A stretch of 64,000 nucleotides of DNA, taken from positions 16,082-80,081 of the forward strand of contig JAMXFF010000014.1 in NCBI GenBank assembly GCA_025370845.1, read 5' to 3'. The position numbers and the translations under genes were made by a program. Shown here piece after piece: positions 9,260 to 18,448 of the stretch. This DNA comes from Laspinema palackyanum D2a. GTDB lineage: Bacteria > Cyanobacteriota > Cyanobacteriia > Cyanobacteriales > Laspinemataceae. Positions within the stretch are counted from its first letter, which is position 1. The number at the start of each line of letters is the position of its first letter. The notes below the pieces were generated by a model. That model searched no databases. It worked only from the letters and a program-made list of their open reading frames with translations, and was not told where the DNA came from.

Positions 9260-10165
9260 TTAAACTTTTTCGAGTTTGCGATCGCCACGATGACGGTGAT
9301 GAAAGCGAATCCCCAGAACCACATCGTACAGGAAACTCCAAAAATCCTTTCCCTGGAAAATTCCCAGACATAGAGGCGATCCTTTCGCTTCTAAAAGAGG
9401 TCGGGTTTCTCGATAAGCTCGCTGGTAATAGTACCAGGGAATCGAGGGCCATAGATGGTGAATCAGATGGTAATTCTGTCCCAAAATGAGGATATTGAGA
9501 ATCGGACTGGCATAAATCCGGGCATTTTTCCAGCGATCGCGTTCTGTAAAAGGGCGATGGGGCAGATAATCAAAAAACAATCCCAGGGCCAACCCCACCA
9601 CTAACGCTGGAGAAAACCAAAAATTGAGAATGTAGCCTAAACAGTCATATTGGCAAGCCACATAGACAATAGTTGCTACAAACAAGCGGCTCAAAAACCA
9701 TTCCAACAGCTCATATTTGCGCCACAGTCGCCGTTTAAAGAAAAAGATCTCGTGGTAAAAAAACCGCGCTGCAATCAGCCATAGGGGACCCCCGGTGGAA
9801 ACAAAGTGGTCCGGGTCATTCTCCGGGTCATTGACATTGGCATGATGCTGATGATGAACCCGAGTAAACACAGGGAAGGCAAATCCCAGCATCAAGGCGC
9901 TGCCATGACCTAAGATGGCATTCATGACGCGATCGCGATGAGCCACATTATGGGAAGCATCGTGAATCACCGTCCCTGCCAAATGCAGGGCCAGAACATT
10001 CGTACAAAAACAGCACCATTCGGGCCAGTCTAGCCGCCAGTATCCCAAGGTCGAGATCACGATCAAGGCGAGTGCGCCAAAAAACATCAGCAGGGTCGGG
10101 TTGAAGTCGCCGGGAGGTCCCAGTAACTCTTTCGGAACAGTTCGGGGCGGCATCGCCTCTGGCAT
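9260..10165 (-). CDS. crtR: Beta-carotene 3-hydroxylase (CrtR family, membrane di-iron)
   Basis: Hydroxylates beta-carotene or echinenone-type rings toward zeaxanthin and other xanthophylls in the membrane, using a di-iron centre. The histidine clusters of the fatty-acid-desaturase fold are present: HDASH (about residues 68-72), HHQHH (104-108) and HLIHH near the C-terminus. The motif NDPENDPDHFVSTGG is typical of CrtR. The starting frame could begin at a TTG seven codons earlier, but ATG 10165 has AAAGGAG 11 nt upstream and gives the usual length of 301 residues. Divergent from pyruvate kinase. Position and length fit a functional enzyme. Confidence 0.92.
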   Translation of the reverse strand: MPEAMPPRTVPKELLGPPGDFNPTLLMFFGALALIVISTLGYWRLDWPEWCCFCTNVLALHLAGTVIHDASHNVAHRDRVMNAILGHGSALMLGFAFPVFTRVHHQHHANVNDPENDPDHFVSTGGPLWLIAARFFYHEIFFFKRRLWRKYELLEWFLSRLFVATIVYVACQYDCLGYILNFWFSPALVVGLALGLFFDYLPHRPFTERDRWKNARIYASPILNILILGQNYHLIHHLWPSIPWYYYQRAYRETRPLLEAKGSPLCLGIFQGKDFWSFLYDVVLGIRFHHRHRGDRKLEKV

Positions 10166-10472
10166 CGTCGTCGTAACTCCTTTCAACAGATCCTCAAAAA
10201 ATGTATGATAAGCATTCTTAAATATAAAGTTTTGTGAATCCCTGAGTCTAATCTTCGGGATTTCTATAAAGATTATTTATAGGTACGAGACTCAATGGTT
10301 AATTAGCTGCAACTGTCTTTGAGGGTACAACCAAAAAGGCAGTCGATCTACGGACTGCTTTCATCTCTACCACTTTTTCGAGGATTATAGTAGGAGTCTT
10401 TAGCAGCTAATTTTTTGATGAAACACTACCCTCATCAGCTAGGGACGTACTTCTACCCCCCCTTGGACGTTC
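10166..10472. promoter_or_regulatory. Divergent region between crtR and pyk
   Basis: About 300 bp without an ORF. A 9-bp stem (AAGGCAGTC / GACTGCTTT, 10336-10362, 8-nt loop) sits in the middle, with no T-tract on either side. It must contain both promoters. The hairpin could be an RNA leader structure of pyk, but that is only a suggestion. Confidence 0.35.
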
Positions 10473-12254
10473 ATGCAATTCCGAAACTTTCTGCGTCGAA
10501 CCAAAATTGTCGCTACCATAGGCCCCGCTACCAGTCAGCCGGACATCCTCCGAGAACTGATTGAAGCCGGTGCAACCACCCTGCGACTCAATTTCTCCCA
10601 CGGGACTCACGAAGATCATCAGCGAAGCATTCGCCTGATTCGACAGACCTCGTTTGAACTCAATCAGCCCGTCGGAATTCTCCAAGACCTCCAGGGCCCT
10701 AAAATTCGCCTAGGCCAATTTGAGTCCGGGTCAATTTACCTGCAAAAAGGTGACCCGTTCATTTTGACCAGCAAATTCATGTCCTGCAACCAAGAAATGG
10801 CCTGCGTCACCTATCCACCCCTGGCCGATGAAATTCCCGAAGGGGCCACAATCCTCCTCGACGATGGTCGCGTCGAAATGCGAGTGGAAAAGGTGGACCG
10901 GGTGACTCGCCAACTCCACTGTCGCACCGTTGTCGGTGGGACCCTCTCCAACAACAAGGGGGTGAACTTCCCCGGGGTCTACCTGTCTATCAAGGCCCTC
11001 ACGGAAAAAGACCGAGAAGATTTACTCTTTGGTCTGGATCAAGGGGTAGATTGGGTGGCCCTGAGCTTTGTTCGCAATCCCCAGGACATTCTCGAAATCA
11101 AAGAACTGATCTCCGCTAGTGGCAAAAACGTGCCGGTGATTGCCAAAATTGAAAAGCACGAAGCGGTGGAACAAATGGAAGCCATTCTCCCCTTATGCGA
11201 TGGGATTATGGTGGCGCGGGGGGACCTGGGCGTAGAAATTCCCGCTGAGGAAGTCCCGATTGTTCAAAAACGCTTGATTGCCACCTGCAACCGTTTGGGG
11301 ATTCCGGTAATTACGGCGACCCAAATGTTGGACAGTATGGTGCATAGCCCCCGGGCGACTCGGGCGGAGATTTCTGACGTAGCCAATGCTATTCTCGATG
11401 GCACTGATGCGGTGATGCTCTCCAATGAAACGGCTGTCGGGAAACATCCCATTGAGGCGGTGGCAACGATGGCCCGAATTGCCTGTCGCATTGAACATGA
11501 TCAGACGATTGGTCAGGGTTCAGCTTACGATCGCAGTCGTTCGATTCCCAATGCCATTAGTCAAGCGGTGGTCAAAATTGCCCAACAACTCGATGCCGGG
11601 GCAATTATGACCTTGACCAAATCCGGGGCCACTGCCCGGAATGTCTCGAAGTTTCGGCCCCAAACCCCGATTCTGGCGGTGACCCCTCATGTGGATGTGG
11701 CCCGTCAGTTGCAATTGGTTTGGGGGGTTAAACCCTTGTTAGTTTTAGATTTACCTTCCACGGGACAAACGTTCCAAGCGGCGATTAATGTGGCCCTGGA
11801 AAAAGACCTGCTGCAAGAGGGGGATTTGGTGGTGATGACTGCCGGTACTCTCCAAGGGGTTTCGGGTTCCACGGACCTGGTTAAGGTGGAAGTGGTGACG
11901 GCGGTCCTCGGTAAGGGGATCGGTCTGGGTCAAGGTTCGGTGAGTGGTCGGGCGCGAGTGGCGCAGACGGCCCTAGATGTGGGCAATTTTGGTCCCGGGG
12001 AAATTCTCGTGGCCCCGCGCACCAATGCGGATTATATTGATGCGATTCGCAAAGCGTCGGGAATTGTCACGGAGGATGAGAGTTTGACTTCTCATGCGGC
12101 GGTGATCGGGTTGCGCTTAGGTGTTCCGGTAATTGTTGGGGTCAAGAATGCCACGCAGTTGATTCGCGAAGGGGCGATTCTAACGATGGATATGGAACGC
12201 GGGTTGGTTTACTCCGGTGCGATGTCTCAAACTGATACTGTGTTGACGACTTGA
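10473..12254 (+). CDS. pyk: Pyruvate kinase with extra C-terminal PEP-utiliser mobile domain
   Basis: Catalyses PEP + ADP to pyruvate + ATP. Residues ~8-350 form the catalytic barrel with RRTKIVATIGPA, LRLNFSHG, the metal/substrate region PVIAKIEKHEA and MVARGDLGVEIP, and the B-domain between. An alpha/beta C-domain follows (AVGKHPIEAV, SKFRPQTPI). Residues ~490-590 add a PPDK/phosphohistidine-swivel-like domain with TEDESLTSHAAVIGLRLGVP, as in the 590-residue cyanobacterial and Bacillus forms; the histidine in TSHAAV is the counterpart of the phosphorylated residue in PPDK. Whether it is phosphorylated here is unknown. Start at the ATG of MQFRNFLRR. Confidence 0.95.
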   Translation: MQFRNFLRRTKIVATIGPATSQPDILRELIEAGATTLRLNFSHGTHEDHQRSIRLIRQTSFELNQPVGILQDLQGPKIRLGQFESGSIYLQKGDPFILTSKFMSCNQEMACVTYPPLADEIPEGATILLDDGRVEMRVEKVDRVTRQLHCRTVVGGTLSNNKGVNFPGVYLSIKALTEKDREDLLFGLDQGVDWVALSFVRNPQDILEIKELISASGKNVPVIAKIEKHEAVEQMEAILPLCDGIMVARGDLGVEIPAEEVPIVQKRLIATCNRLGIPVITATQMLDSMVHSPRATRAEISDVANAILDGTDAVMLSNETAVGKHPIEAVATMARIACRIEHDQTIGQGSAYDRSRSIPNAISQAVVKIAQQLDAGAIMTLTKSGATARNVSKFRPQTPILAVTPHVDVARQLQLVWGVKPLLVLDLPSTGQTFQAAINVALEKDLLQEGDLVVMTAGTLQGVSGSTDLVKVEVVTAVLGKGIGLGQGSVSGRARVAQTALDVGNFGPGEILVAPRTNADYIDAIRKASGIVTEDESLTSHAAVIGLRLGVPVIVGVKNATQLIREGAILTMDMERGLVYSGAMSQTDTVLTT

Positions 12255-12709
12255 TGGAAGGGGGTCGAGGGACGGGTGGAAGTCTGAAGGATGAAGGGGG
12301 AAGGGTCGGCAGATCCCCCCCTTGATTTTTTTGCGGGTTCAAGTTTGCGGAGGAGTTCTTCGTGATTTGTCTCTATCTTTCAGATGGATGCCGCTTCAGA
12401 AGGTCCGATCGCCGGGATGATTTTTGGATGGAAGCGGCGGTTGGGATTGGGGGAACGGAGACGATCGCCCGGTTGTGATCAGGTACTGACTGACAACGGG
12501 ATCAAGATGTGTGATCGCCTCCGCACCCACTGCGGCCCGTCCTTGGATTGTTTGAGTTTCAAAACCCATTAAACTAGCGGCGATTGATAACGATAACTGA
12601 GGGTGATTTTTGCCAAAAAATCCTCAACAATTCGGACAGATATCCAGCAACTGCGCCAATATGAGGTATAGATAAATAAGCCTGCTAAAAATTAAATATC
12701 GACACAGCA
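12255..12709. other. 455-bp stretch with no recognisable gene
   Basis: Both strands were read. The longest frame (62 codons from 12384) has no family features and is rich in Arg/Gly/Cys, as expected of a shadow in GC-rich DNA with HIP1-like sites. No terminator-like hairpin with a T-tract follows pyk. Nothing supportable was found. Confidence 0.5.
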
Positions 12710-13125
12710 ATGCCCAAACAGCAGTTTAATCTCAATCTCTCAAGTAGCTTGATGAATGCTATGAGTCACAAGGCCAAAGCAGACGGGATTAGCGTAGAGG
12801 ACCTCGCGCTATCGGCTATTTCCGAGTATGTCGGCTATACCCCTTTAGCACCCAAAGCGGCTCTCGATAAGCGGTTGGTGGTGATGGAAACTCGGATTGC
12901 CAAGCTGGAGGCATCCTTGGGGGAATCAGTCGCCTGACTGGTGTTCCCACCAGTCAGGCACTCCCTCCCCTCACCCAACTGCAATTAGCTAGACGCTTTG
13001 GGATTAACCCCTCTAGTGTCTCTCGGCAAAAAAATAAGCCCAATTTCTGCGATTGGACTCGGGATAAAGATCCAGAAGGAGTCAGTTGGCTCCATAAGAA
13101 GGGTAAGTTTTACCCGCAAGTGTAA
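12710..13125 (+). pseudogene. Small RHH/HTH-type regulator split by a -1 frameshift at a G5 run
   Basis: The first part (12710-12937, 75 aa) starts MPKQQFNLNLSSSL, with a ribbon-helix-helix-like N-terminus and a short coiled coil (VVMETRIAKLEASL). Downstream in the -1 frame, the open frame continues to TAA at 13125. It encodes an HTH-like segment TQLQLARRFGINPSSVSRQK followed by FCDWTRDKDPEGVSW. From memory, cyanobacterial proteins combine these two parts in one chain, so I read this as one gene broken at GGGGG (12919-12923); one extra G restores the frame. It could be a sequencing indel, a genuine pseudogene or programmed frameshifting. The target is unknown. Confidence 0.6.
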
Positions 13126-13178
13126 AACAAGGTGAGAAGGAATTCAGGAGATCGGTTTGAGACTACTAATTAGGGCAA

Positions 13179-13208
13179 TAAAGGCGCGATTCCCATCGCG
13201 CTTTTATT
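13179..13208. terminator. Bidirectional intrinsic terminator between convergent genes
   Basis: AAAGGCGCGA and TCGCGCTTTT (loop TTCCCA) form a stem of about 10 bp followed by TTTTATTTT on +. On - the stem is followed by TTTATTG. It separates the frameshifted small gene (+) from the S15 hydrolase (-) and can serve both. Confidence 0.8.
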
Positions 13209-15144
13209 TTGGAGTCATCACTGGTAAGTCAATATGGGAAGGGTAGATGGCGTTCCGATACAGGGTTAGGGTGGCGTTTCCTTGGGTCGGGTATCGGGCA
13301 AAGGTGTCGGCATCATGACCGGCGATCGCCAAGCGCAGGCGATGTCCTTTCTGAATTAGCACTGAGGTGGGTAATAAGTCAAAGGATAGTTCCATGATTT
13401 CTCCGGGTACTTGAGGTTGTCCATCTTGTCGTGCAAAGGAATGGTACGGTCCAAAGACGGCATAAGGGGGGTTGTTTGGAGAAATCTGCCGATGCAGCGA
13501 TCGCAATTGTCCTTCGGTCACATAAATCACGTCTCCCTGTTCATCGATATCTTCTAAATATACATAAAATGCACCATCGTTAACGGTAGAACTCACATAG
13601 AATGTAACTACCGGATGCCCTGTAATTTCCATCGCTTCAGAAAGAGGGTTGCTTGTATAGGTGAGTAATTTTTGGTCTTCCCTGGCGCGGTTATTGTATA
13701 TCACATCTTTTCCTCCCGCTTTGGTATGCCAGCGATTATGGGTGCCGGTAGTGGCCTCGAAGTTCACCGCATATTCATCCCTCCCCGCTTCAGTTTGGGG
13801 TGCAGATTGGCTCAAACTGTTGTCCTCGCCAAAATACCAGGATTGGGAGACAATGCCTTGAGGCGGCCAAACGGGGGTGGTTTTCCATTGGTCTTCTACC
13901 ATTGTGTAATAGCGGATTTCCCGGGTAATCGGCGGGCGACTGCTATCATCTTTCAAATAGGTATCAAAAAACTCTAACAATTCTTCGATTTGTTCATACA
14001 GGGGCGGGTCCGGAGACAAGTCTGCGGGTTGATAGGGACTGGCATCTTCCGTCCCGCCATGATTCCAGGCCCCGATGACGACTTTCTGGGGATTCCTATA
14101 GGTGAGAAAACGACTGATTGCACCATTGGCGGTTCCGGCATCTAACCAACTCGCGATACTAAATATAGGAATTTGAGATTGGGAAATTTCCTCTTGGAAG
14201 CGGTAGGGGCTAAAGGCGGGGAGAGTTACGCCGGTTGTGCCATAGCGATCATCGCGATAGGTGATGGTTTGGGCGGCTTCATATACATCGAGGTTGGCGG
14301 TGCGATCGCGCAGGGCTTCTGCTTGTAGGGTCCCATCGCGATCGGCATCGACAGGTTTTGCCCCGGTAATCACCACTTTCATGGCGTCACAAATTGCCCC
14401 TTCCAGTTGTTCCATTAAACAAACAAAGTTGGCATCGTTGGCATCTAATTGTCGATTGTTTTCACTCCATCGACGGACAAACCATTCATTAAAAATACCG
14501 CCGGGAAAGGCGAGTTGAGTGTAAGGGTCAAAGTCATTAAATCGGGGTGCGATCGCTTGGACTGCGGGATGATTTAATCGCCCTAAAAATTCTGTGGCAT
14601 TCCCCGCATAAGAAGTGCCATAGCTGCCCACTTTGCCATTGGACCAAGGTTGGGCAATAATCCAATCAACGATTTCTCCATAGTCTTGAATTTCATCTGG
14701 GGACCAAGGATAGATTTGAGTTCCGAAGGAGGAACCCGTCCCTCTGGCATCCACTAAAACTAATGCATAACCGGCATTATTTGCCAGTTGCGCCTCGGGA
14801 TAGTTCGGGTCAAATTCGGGAAAATAACCCATAATTCCTAGCGATCGCCAGTAGCGGTCCATCCGCATCAGGGTGGGGATTTTTTCACCCGGGTTTAATT
14901 GTTTCGGCAACCAGATATCAATGGCAACTTTGACGCCATCGCGCATGGTTACATACAATGCTTGATTGGTGGGGTAACGGGATGAATCCAGGTTTTCTAC
15001 ACCGATGACCCCGGATAAGGGGGAGACTTTTGCCCAGGTTTCTCCACCGGGTTCCAGTCCAAAAATTAGGGTAAAAATTAGGGAGAGGATGAAGAGGAGG
15101 GGGCGATACCATCTGGGTTTACACCGTCTCCGGTGAGTGTTCAT
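13204..15144 (-). CDS. Secreted CocE/NonD-type hydrolase (peptidase S15-like)
   Basis: 646 residues with an N-terminal signal peptide or anchor (basic HRRRCKPRWYR, then a hydrophobic core ~14-30). The alpha/beta-hydrolase part carries the nucleophile Ser178 in GSYGTSYAG, Asp335 in SWLDAGTANG and His362 in GAWNHGG, with a helical cap between. The C-terminal ~230 residues are the jelly-roll X-Pro dipeptidyl-peptidase domain (QSWYFGEDN, MELSFDLLPTSVLIQKGHRLRL). Family members cleave acyl esters (cocaine esterase), beta-lactam acyl groups or X-Pro peptides; the substrate cannot be predicted. Likely acts in the periplasm. It ends at the shared terminator. Confidence 0.88.
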   Translation of the reverse strand: MNTHRRRCKPRWYRPLLFILSLIFTLIFGLEPGGETWAKVSPLSGVIGVENLDSSRYPTNQALYVTMRDGVKVAIDIWLPKQLNPGEKIPTLMRMDRYWRSLGIMGYFPEFDPNYPEAQLANNAGYALVLVDARGTGSSFGTQIYPWSPDEIQDYGEIVDWIIAQPWSNGKVGSYGTSYAGNATEFLGRLNHPAVQAIAPRFNDFDPYTQLAFPGGIFNEWFVRRWSENNRQLDANDANFVCLMEQLEGAICDAMKVVITGAKPVDADRDGTLQAEALRDRTANLDVYEAAQTITYRDDRYGTTGVTLPAFSPYRFQEEISQSQIPIFSIASWLDAGTANGAISRFLTYRNPQKVVIGAWNHGGTEDASPYQPADLSPDPPLYEQIEELLEFFDTYLKDDSSRPPITREIRYYTMVEDQWKTTPVWPPQGIVSQSWYFGEDNSLSQSAPQTEAGRDEYAVNFEATTGTHNRWHTKAGGKDVIYNNRAREDQKLLTYTSNPLSEAMEITGHPVVTFYVSSTVNDGAFYVYLEDIDEQGDVIYVTEGQLRSLHRQISPNNPPYAVFGPYHSFARQDGQPQVPGEIMELSFDLLPTSVLIQKGHRLRLAIAGHDADTFARYPTQGNATLTLYRNAIYPSHIDLPVMTPK

Positions 15145-15649
15145 AAAGGACTATGTTTATAGACTGCACTGTTTCTATTTTAAACGGGAGTTTTGATTCC
15201 GGTGAGGCGGCAGTTTTGGGGGGATTCAAGGGTCCAATTGAGCCAGGAGGGACTCGGAAACGGAATGTCTCGGACTGATGTCCTTTGGAGGCGATCGCCA
15301 CCGATGCAGGATGAGATTGATGGAGGATATTGGGGGATGGACAAGGTATCCCACCCCCAATATCCTCCATCATGCCTTTTCCCTGGGAAGCAGAATCAAC
15401 CGGGAGTCACTCTCCAGAAAAATTTGTCACTTTGTCCCAAGTCAGCTATAAACTAAATAACTTCACTTTTTAGGGCAGGGGTACAGTTTTAGATACCAGG
15501 GACAAGAAACCGGGTTTTTGCCCAGATTGGTTGCTAAACCGTAAAAAGTTTGTCAAAAAATCCGGTTTTTAACCTCTACAGTACCGAAGTCCTAAGAAGT
15601 GCTTTCCTCGGAATATCCCCATTGATCCTGAAATTACCTAGAACTCCCA
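15145..15649. other. 505-bp gene-free region between the S15 hydrolase and MFS genes, with a long inverted repeat
   Basis: Frames here (for example the minus frame from 15373) show no protein features and contain repeat sequence. The notable structure is a perfect 19-bp inverted repeat, listed separately. The region must also hold the divergent promoters. CGGTTTTT-type stretches around 15510-15565 (GAAACCGGGTTTTTGCC, AATCCGGTTTTTAACC) resemble a repeat also seen near 53745. Confidence 0.5.
15318..15372. repeat. Perfect 19-bp inverted repeat with 17-nt loop
   Basis: Left arm 15318-15336 (TGATGGAGGATATTGGGGG) is the exact reverse complement of right arm 15354-15372. No T-tract follows, so it is more likely a palindromic dispersed repeat or structured RNA than an intrinsic terminator. 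Confidence 0.9.
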
Positions 15650-16975
15650 ATGTTAAACAATAAAAAGCAAATATTCGGTTGGGTGATGTATGACTGGGCA
15701 AATTCTGCCTACGTTACCACGGTATTGGTTGCCCTTTTGCCACCTTACTTTGCCGCCGTCGTCGTTCCCCCGGAAGGAATAAATATAGGCGGGGCCTATT
15801 TTACCTCCGAGTCAATTTGGGCAGTGATGATTAGTTTTTCGGCCTTTGTTATGTTCGTTTTTGCCCCTATTTTAGGAGCAATTTCTGATTTTTCTGCGGC
15901 AAAAAAGCGCTTTCTTATGCTGTTTTGCTATGGGGGAAGTTTGGCAACGGTTGCCCTCGTTTTTTCGAGTTCGGGGGATATCTTGCAGACGATGATATTG
16001 TTTGTGATTGCTCAAATTTGTTTTGTGGGGTCGAATATTTTTTATGATGCCTTTCTGCCGCAAATTGCTTCAGATGACCAAATCGATTGGGTTTCGGGGA
16101 AAGGGTTTGCTTTTGGTTATGTGGGCGGGGGACTGCAACTCGCCCTGTCTTTGGGATTGGTTACGGGACATAATGTTATCGGGATTTCTCAGGAACTTGC
16201 CGTCAGACTGGCGATCGCAATGGCAGGGTTATGGTGGGGGGGATTTGCCATTATTACCTTTTTAAATGTGAAAGAAGAACCCCCAGGGGAATCCTTACCT
16301 GCCGCTTATCACCATCTGCCCAAATGGAGGGCTTATACTGAAGTCGGACTCATCAGAATTGTGGTTACCCTCCGTAAAGTTAAACAGTTTAAACACCTGT
16401 TATTATTTCTGATTGCCTATTTGCTCTACAATAATGGCATTCAAACAGTTATGGCAATGGCAACCATCTACGGACAGCAAGAAATCGGTCTAGGAACTAC
16501 AACTTTGATGGTGACGTTATTATTTATTCAATTTGTTAGTGTTTTTGGGGCATTAAGCTTTAGCAAATTGGCAGAAAAAATAACGGCTAAAAAAGCCTTG
16601 ATGGTGAGTTTGGTCGGCTGGTGTTTGGTGATTGTTTACGCCTATTTTTTGACCAATGCCACAGAATATTTTATTCTAGGCGGAATTGTCGGCATCGTGC
16701 AAGGGGGGTCTCAAGCGCTCAGTCGCTCGTTTTATGGGGCAATGATTCCTATTCATGCCTCAGCGGAGTTTTATGGATTTTACTCGGTTTTTACCAAAGG
16801 TTCAGCGATTTTAGGTCCGTTAACCTTTGCGGCGATCGGCTTAATTACCGGCAGCAACCGTTTGGCTATTTTAGGAGTAATTATCTTCTTCATTTCAGGG
16901 TTAATTTTGTTAGCTTGTGTGGATGTAGAACGAGCAAAAGAAGCTAGAAATTCGGTGGAATTTAGTCAGCATTAA
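15650..16975 (+). CDS. MFS transporter of the UMF1/Atg22-like family
   Basis: 441 residues, about 12 membrane helices. The N-terminal signature MYDWANSAYVTTV is diagnostic for the UMF1 (Atg22-like) branch of the major facilitator superfamily. Other matches are FAPILGAISDFSAAKKR in loop 2-3, FYDAFLPQIA, and GIVQGGSQALSRSFYGAMIP in helix 10. Fungal Atg22 exports amino acids from vacuoles; bacterial members have no settled substrate. The start ATG (MLNNKKQIFGWVMYDW) gives the usual N-terminus. The gene stands alone. Confidence 0.88.
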   Translation: MLNNKKQIFGWVMYDWANSAYVTTVLVALLPPYFAAVVVPPEGINIGGAYFTSESIWAVMISFSAFVMFVFAPILGAISDFSAAKKRFLMLFCYGGSLATVALVFSSSGDILQTMILFVIAQICFVGSNIFYDAFLPQIASDDQIDWVSGKGFAFGYVGGGLQLALSLGLVTGHNVIGISQELAVRLAIAMAGLWWGGFAIITFLNVKEEPPGESLPAAYHHLPKWRAYTEVGLIRIVVTLRKVKQFKHLLLFLIAYLLYNNGIQTVMAMATIYGQQEIGLGTTTLMVTLLFIQFVSVFGALSFSKLAEKITAKKALMVSLVGWCLVIVYAYFLTNATEYFILGGIVGIVQGGSQALSRSFYGAMIPIHASAEFYGFYSVFTKGSAILGPLTFAAIGLITGSNRLAILGVIIFFISGLILLACVDVERAKEARNSVEFSQH

Positions 16976-17384
16976 AATGGGGGAATGCCCGCCCCTTCAA
17001 GGGTGGGGCTATACGGACCCAGCCCGTGGTTCGACGGTGCTCACCAGAGCCCTGCGCGGGCTAAGCGAGAAACTGGATTTGGTATCAACAGGAGTTAGGC
17101 AATATTTAACATAAGGATATTGCAAAAAATAAATAATCCAAATGTTCGTAGTAACCCCTTCAGGGGTTTCTTTAAAGATGACTCAGTAACGGACTCACTA
17201 CGAACGTTTTGGCGGTTTTATTTTTTGGAGTTCCCTAACCCCCAAATGTAGAGGCGATTCGCGAATCGCCTCTACATTTTGAGGTTGCGGTTTAGAAATG
17301 CGGAAATCTTGCCTAAAATGCTATACTGACCCGGGTAAAACTCTCAAGTTTGATACCCCAGGAACCTTTAATAATTTCATCCCT
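16976..17384. repeat. Repeat-dense intergenic segment
   Basis: Three structures lie in about 400 bp. First, at 16980-17090, several nested stems (GCCCC/GGGGC, and AGCCCG/CGGGCT enclosing GGTGCTCACC). Second, an imperfect inverted repeat AATGTTCGTAGT / ACTACGAACGTT at 17141-17209, with CCCCTTCAGGGG inside; this core recurs at 32882-32932. Third, the palindrome at 17244-17279. The open frame at 17298-17384 is probably a 5' extension of the Rieske gene rather than coding. Confidence 0.7.
17244..17279. repeat. Perfect 36-bp palindrome centred on TTCGCGAA
   Basis: AAATGTAGAGGCGATTCG is followed directly by its reverse complement. GTAGAGGCGATTCGCGAATC-type palindromes are widely dispersed in cyanobacterial genomes. 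It could extrude as a cruciform or act as a terminator-like RNA hairpin. Confidence 0.9.
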
Positions 17385-18368
17385 ATGAACATTGACCCGA
17401 TTTTAAAGAATGATTGGCATCCGGTAGCGGCAGTGCGTGATTTACCCGATGAAACTATCACCCCGGTGCGCTTATTGGGAGAAGAATTGCTGCTGTGGCA
17501 GTCGGGCGATCGCATCATGGCATGGCAAGATATTTGTCCTCACCGAGGTGCAAGACTCTCTCTGGGCAAAGTTTGCGGAAATACCCTCGTTTGTCCCTAT
17601 CACGGACTCGCCTATAATCCCGAGGGTCAGTGCGTTTTGATTCCCGCCTATTCCACCCCCAAACCCCCTCCCAATATGCGGGTTAAAGCCTATTCCTGTG
17701 TCGAACGCTATGGTTTAGTTTGGGTGAATTTAGGGGAAACTGAAACAGCGCTATCCTCGGATAAAATTCCCCCATTTTTAGAGTGGGAGGATGCAAATTT
17801 TAGAAAATTTTTATGCGGTCCGTTCCGGTATCAATCCAGTGGGTTGCGGGCGATGGAAAATTTTATTGATGTCTCCCATTTCCCCTTTGTCCATGATGGA
17901 TTTCTCGGGGATGTCAATCATACCAAAGTATCAACCTATGAAGTAACAACCGATGCCGAAGGTATCAGTTTAAACAACCTCAAGGTTTGGCAACCGGACC
18001 CGGATGGGACTGGCATTGGGGGTGAAGTGACTTACAATTACCGGATATGGCGTCCGTTAACTGCATCCTTTGCTAAAGCAGCACAAGGGGGAAAATTAGG
18101 ATTATTTTTTACCATTACTCCCTTAGAGGAAGAGATGTGTCTAGGGTGGATGTGGATTGCTATGAATTACGGACAGGATATTCCCGAGGAAGATTTGCGG
18201 CAGTTTCAAGAAACCGTAGTTCAGCAGGATATCCCTATTGTAGAATCCCAACGTCCCAAACGGTTGCCTCTGGATTTAACAGCAGAGGTACATTTAGCTT
18301 GCGATCAATCGGCGATCGCCTACCGCAAATGGCTCAAACGCTTAGGCGTTACTTATGGTACTGTATAA
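17385..18368 (+). CDS. Rieske-type aromatic-ring oxygenase (VanA/PaO-like)
   Basis: A two-domain Rieske non-heme-iron oxygenase. From the ATG at 17385, the 2Fe-2S ligands are Cys51-x-His53 in CPHRGARL and Cys70-x2-His73 in CPYHGLAY. The mononuclear iron site is in ENFIDVSHFPFVHDGFLGD (an Asp/His-x4-His pattern), and the C-terminal helix-grip domain follows. The length of 327 residues matches VanA-like demethylases and cyanobacterial relatives of pheophorbide a oxygenase; the substrate is not predictable. A frame opens 29 codons earlier (17298), but those residues (CLKCYTDPGKTL) do not look like the family N-terminus. Confidence 0.85.
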   Translation: MNIDPILKNDWHPVAAVRDLPDETITPVRLLGEELLLWQSGDRIMAWQDICPHRGARLSLGKVCGNTLVCPYHGLAYNPEGQCVLIPAYSTPKPPPNMRVKAYSCVERYGLVWVNLGETETALSSDKIPPFLEWEDANFRKFLCGPFRYQSSGLRAMENFIDVSHFPFVHDGFLGDVNHTKVSTYEVTTDAEGISLNNLKVWQPDPDGTGIGGEVTYNYRIWRPLTASFAKAAQGGKLGLFFTITPLEEEMCLGWMWIAMNYGQDIPEEDLRQFQETVVQQDIPIVESQRPKRLPLDLTAEVHLACDQSAIAYRKWLKRLGVTYGTV

Positions 18369-18375
18369 ATTAGAA

Positions 18376-18402
18376 TCGGGATGCAGCAGTGCCGCATCCC
18401 GA
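18376..18402. terminator. Hairpin between convergent Rieske and SLH genes
   Basis: TCGGGATGC / GCATCCCGA forms a perfect 9-bp stem with a 9-nt loop, just past the Rieske stop and 47 bp from the SLH gene stop. The T-tract is missing, so efficiency is uncertain. Confidence 0.6.
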
Positions 18403-18448
18403 CTCTGGGGAAATTACAATCAAAGTGAGGGGACGACCCCCGCACCCA

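Noticed and set aside
12384-12572. 62-codon ORF after pyk
   Set aside because: No family features, and the Arg/Gly-rich composition is typical of HIP1-rich non-coding DNA.
15119-15456. Small ORFs on both strands around the 19-bp inverted repeat
   Set aside because: They read through a perfect palindrome and have no protein-like features.
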